This document shows, piece after piece, positions 12,148 to 14,063 of a DNA stretch of 14,063 nt. Where the stretch lies: contig JAFGHZ010000117.1 in NCBI GenBank assembly GCA_016929875.1, positions 1 through 14,063 on the forward strand. Reading direction: 5' to 3'. Both the position numbers and the translations under genes were made by a program. The notes beneath the pieces are model-generated. The model was not told where the DNA came from. It searched no databases and saw nothing but the letters and a program-made list of their open reading frames with translations. The stretch comes from Dehalococcoidales bacterium (GTDB lineage: Bacteria > Chloroflexota > Dehalococcoidia > Dehalococcoidales > Fen-1064). Every line of letters begins with the position of its first letter. Position 1 is the stretch's first letter.

Positions 12148-13746
12148 ATGAAGAGAGATTTTACCGGGCTTACTGAAAAAGCCTTCGATTTGATTGTCGT
12201 CGGCGGCGGTATTATCGGGACTGGCATTGCCCGCGATGCTGTTCTGCGCGGCTTGAAAACATTGCTGGTGGAGAAAGAGGATTTCGCCTACGGTACCACT
12301 TCACGCTCGACGCGCCTGATTCACGGCGGATTTCGTTATTTACAGCATCTCGACTTCGGGCTGGTGCGGCAGGATATGAGGGAGCGAGAGATACTCTTGA
12401 GAATCGCTCCTCATCTGGTGCATCCGCTTCAATTTTTGATTCCTCTGGTTAAACCGACGGACCGCTTCGTAATGATGATGGGCACGTTACTCTATGATAT
12501 TTTATCTTTCGATAAAAGCGTGCCGGGGCGCAAGTATTTCTCGCGAAGTGAAACGTTGAAGATGGAACCCCATCTGGAACTGGAAGGTTTGAGAGGCTCT
12601 TATCGCTATTATGATTGCCAGACGCCCTTTCCGGAACGGCTCTGCTTGGAGACCGCAATCTCTGCGTCGGAGAACGGCGCTACTGTTCTCAACCATGCGA
12701 AGGTCACCGGAGCTTTGAAAGAAGGCAATACTATTAAAGGCGTCAAATTACAGGATACGTTGTCGGGAAAGGAGTATCAAGTCTCTGCCCGCATGACCGT
12801 CAATGCCGCCGGGCACTGGATGGACTCCGTCTATGGTATGGCATACGGACAGCAGAAAACATTTGTCAGGAGAACGAAAGGCGTTCACCTAGTCGCTCCC
12901 AGAGTCAGCAATAATGCGATGGTGCTTTTCGCCCGTAGCAATGGTCGTCTCTGGTTCATCACGCCGTGGGAAGGTTACTCGATTATCGGCACTACCGATA
13001 CCGATTATAAAAACGACCTGGAAGCCGTCTGCACCGAGAAAGAAGACGTGGATTACCTGATGAAGGAAGTACGGTATGCCTTCCCGCATTTGAAAGACGA
13101 AGATATTTTCTATGCTTACGCCGGCTTGCGGTCTTTGCCATACACGGGAGACGGCAGCCCCTCCAAAGTTTCTCGTGCGCATAAGCTCATCGACCATCGC
13201 ACCGACGGAATCGAAGGGTTTATCTCCGTTCTGGGCGGTAAAATCACCGGCTATCGCGGTATCGCCGAAGAAGTTACTGGCGTTTTGTGTGAAAGACTCG
13301 GCGTAAAGGCGGAATGTCGGACGGCAAAAACACCTCTACCTGGAGCACCGGCGGTAACAAAAGAGCAAATCGAGAAGGACGCGAAAGAAAGCGGTTTGAC
13401 GGTAGAGACCGTAACACACCTCGCCGATTTTTACGGTTCGCGCTGTGCCCGCATTCTGGAGATGGTAAGAAAAGATAGTCGCGGGAAGCAACCACTCTGT
13501 CCGCACTCGAAAGATATCCTGGCGCAGATATGGTATGCCGTAAGTGAAGAGAGCACGTTTACCGTCAGCGACTTTATGCTCCGCCGCGGCTCTATCGGGT
13601 TGATGCAGTGTCGGGGATTGGATGCCGTCGAGACCGTCGCCGGTGAAATGGGTCGCCTCCTCGGATGGAATCCCGAGCAACAGAAGTCCCGGATCGCCGA
13701 CTATCTCAAGGTGGCAGGACAGATGCAACGTTATAAGGGAAATTAA
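12148..13746 (+). CDS. glpD: FAD-dependent glycerol-3-phosphate dehydrogenase
   Basis: GlpD oxidises glycerol 3-phosphate to dihydroxyacetone phosphate and passes electrons to the quinone pool at the inner face of the cytoplasmic membrane. The 532-residue protein has the FAD dinucleotide fold DLIVVGGGIIGTGIARDA (residues 14-31), with Glu42 in place to bind the adenosine ribose. The family signature GTTSRSTRLIHGGFRYL is at 49-65, followed by APHLVHPLQFLIPL. A central TTDTDY and GLRSLPY lead to VLGGKITGYRGIAEEV for the flavin site, then a C-terminal helical domain. The ATG has AAAGGAAA a few bases upstream and follows glpK by 15 bp. The final codons are followed after only 3 bp by the rlmB start, so the three are cotranscribed. 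No glycerol facilitator gene lies in the window. Confidence 0.95.
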   Translation: MKRDFTGLTEKAFDLIVVGGGIIGTGIARDAVLRGLKTLLVEKEDFAYGTTSRSTRLIHGGFRYLQHLDFGLVRQDMREREILLRIAPHLVHPLQFLIPLVKPTDRFVMMMGTLLYDILSFDKSVPGRKYFSRSETLKMEPHLELEGLRGSYRYYDCQTPFPERLCLETAISASENGATVLNHAKVTGALKEGNTIKGVKLQDTLSGKEYQVSARMTVNAAGHWMDSVYGMAYGQQKTFVRRTKGVHLVAPRVSNNAMVLFARSNGRLWFITPWEGYSIIGTTDTDYKNDLEAVCTEKEDVDYLMKEVRYAFPHLKDEDIFYAYAGLRSLPYTGDGSPSKVSRAHKLIDHRTDGIEGFISVLGGKITGYRGIAEEVTGVLCERLGVKAECRTAKTPLPGAPAVTKEQIEKDAKESGLTVETVTHLADFYGSRCARILEMVRKDSRGKQPLCPHSKDILAQIWYAVSEESTFTVSDFMLRRGSIGLMQCRGLDAVETVAGEMGRLLGWNPEQQKSRIADYLKVAGQMQRYKGN

Positions 13747-13749
13747 TCG

Positions 13750-14063
13750 ATGTCGGACATTATCGAGGGAAAAAATCCTGTTCTGGAACTGTTGAGGGCG
13801 GGGCGGATGGCCAATAGAGTGCTGCTCGCACGCAATATCCAGAGAAACAGTGCCGTTACCGAAATTCTCAGTCTCGCCAGGGCTAATGGCATCCCTGTCG
13901 AATTCGTTGACGAAAGTATTATCCGTCGGCAGAGTTCGACCGGTGCTAGCCAGGGAATTATCGCTTTCGCTTCGAGCAAGGAATATATCACCCTCGATGA
14001 ACTGCTGGCTGTTTCTCTGAGTAAAAATGAACCGCCGCTATATTGTGTTCTCGACGGCATCGA
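13750..14063 (+). CDS. rlmB: RlmB-type TrmH family rRNA 2'-O-methyltransferase, N-terminal part (3' end outside window)
   Basis: The first 104 residues of a SpoU/TrmH-family RNA ribose methyltransferase. The start IIEGKNPVLELLRAGR is the family N-terminal signature (normally GRNPVLEALRAGR). A substrate-binding domain of alternating strands and helices follows, with GASQGIIAFAS where GHQGVVA is usual, and the window stops at YCVLDGI, the lead-in to the methyltransferase SPOUT domain. RlmB methylates the ribose of a conserved guanosine in 23S rRNA (G2251 in E. coli). The AdoMet-binding trefoil knot lies beyond the edge, so the exact target is presumed. The ATG is 3 bp after the glpD stop with AAGGGA just upstream, so translation is probably coupled to glpD even though the functions are unrelated. 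Confidence 0.88.
   Translation, partial: MSDIIEGKNPVLELLRAGRMANRVLLARNIQRNSAVTEILSLARANGIPVEFVDESIIRRQSSTGASQGIIAFASSKEYITLDELLAVSLSKNEPPLYCVLDGI

Overview
The window looks like a chromosomal segment of a moderate-GC (about 50% by eye) bacterium, most plausibly a Chloroflexota/Dehalococcoidia-type organism. That guess rests on a DUF5679-like zinc ribbon, the GH130 set and queH next to queA; no phylogenetic marker was tested. There is no CRISPR array, insertion sequence or phage gene. Most genes are compact and grouped into short same-strand runs.

Layout. (1) 1-201: 3' end of a CvpA-family membrane protein. (2) 235-729: an AT-rich orphan gene of unknown function. (3) 778-3005: a queuosine cluster, queA, a MtnX-like HAD phosphatase and queH, with a near-consensus promoter directly at the queA start codon. 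It ends in a hairpin that also serves the convergent operon. (4) 5843-3039, minus strand: a xylulokinase (eukaryotic-like FGGY branch) followed by a xylose-isomerase-like TIM barrel in which one metal-ligand Asp has become His. (5) 5986-9243, divergent from it: two GH130 mannoside phosphorylase/mannosidase-family genes. The first carries a C-terminal zinc ribbon, and the second is a tandem fusion of two complete GH130 modules. (6) 9299-9374: tRNA-Gly(CCC). (7) 9426-10175: a polyol-dehydrogenase-like SDR. (8) 10228-10578: a DUF202 membrane protein. (9) 10630 to the right edge: glpK, glpD and the start of rlmB, tightly spaced.

How the genes may work together. Cytoplasmic GH130 modules (no signal peptides) would break beta-mannosides, by phosphorolysis in two of the three modules judging from retained basic residues. 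The isomerase/kinase pair would feed a ketopentose into the pentose phosphate pathway. The SDR could interconvert a polyol and a ketose, and GlpK/GlpD would bring glycerol into glycolysis. No sugar transporter or regulator gene lies in the window, so this carbohydrate role is inference from neighbours.

The points most worth a second look are the double GH130 protein and the loss of phosphate-site residues in its first module, the GH130-zinc-ribbon fusion, the Asp-to-His change in the isomerase, and a recurring promoter layout. In that layout the -10 box sits 6-9 nt before the start codon with no Shine-Dalgarno, implying leaderless mRNAs for queA, glpK and probably xylB.
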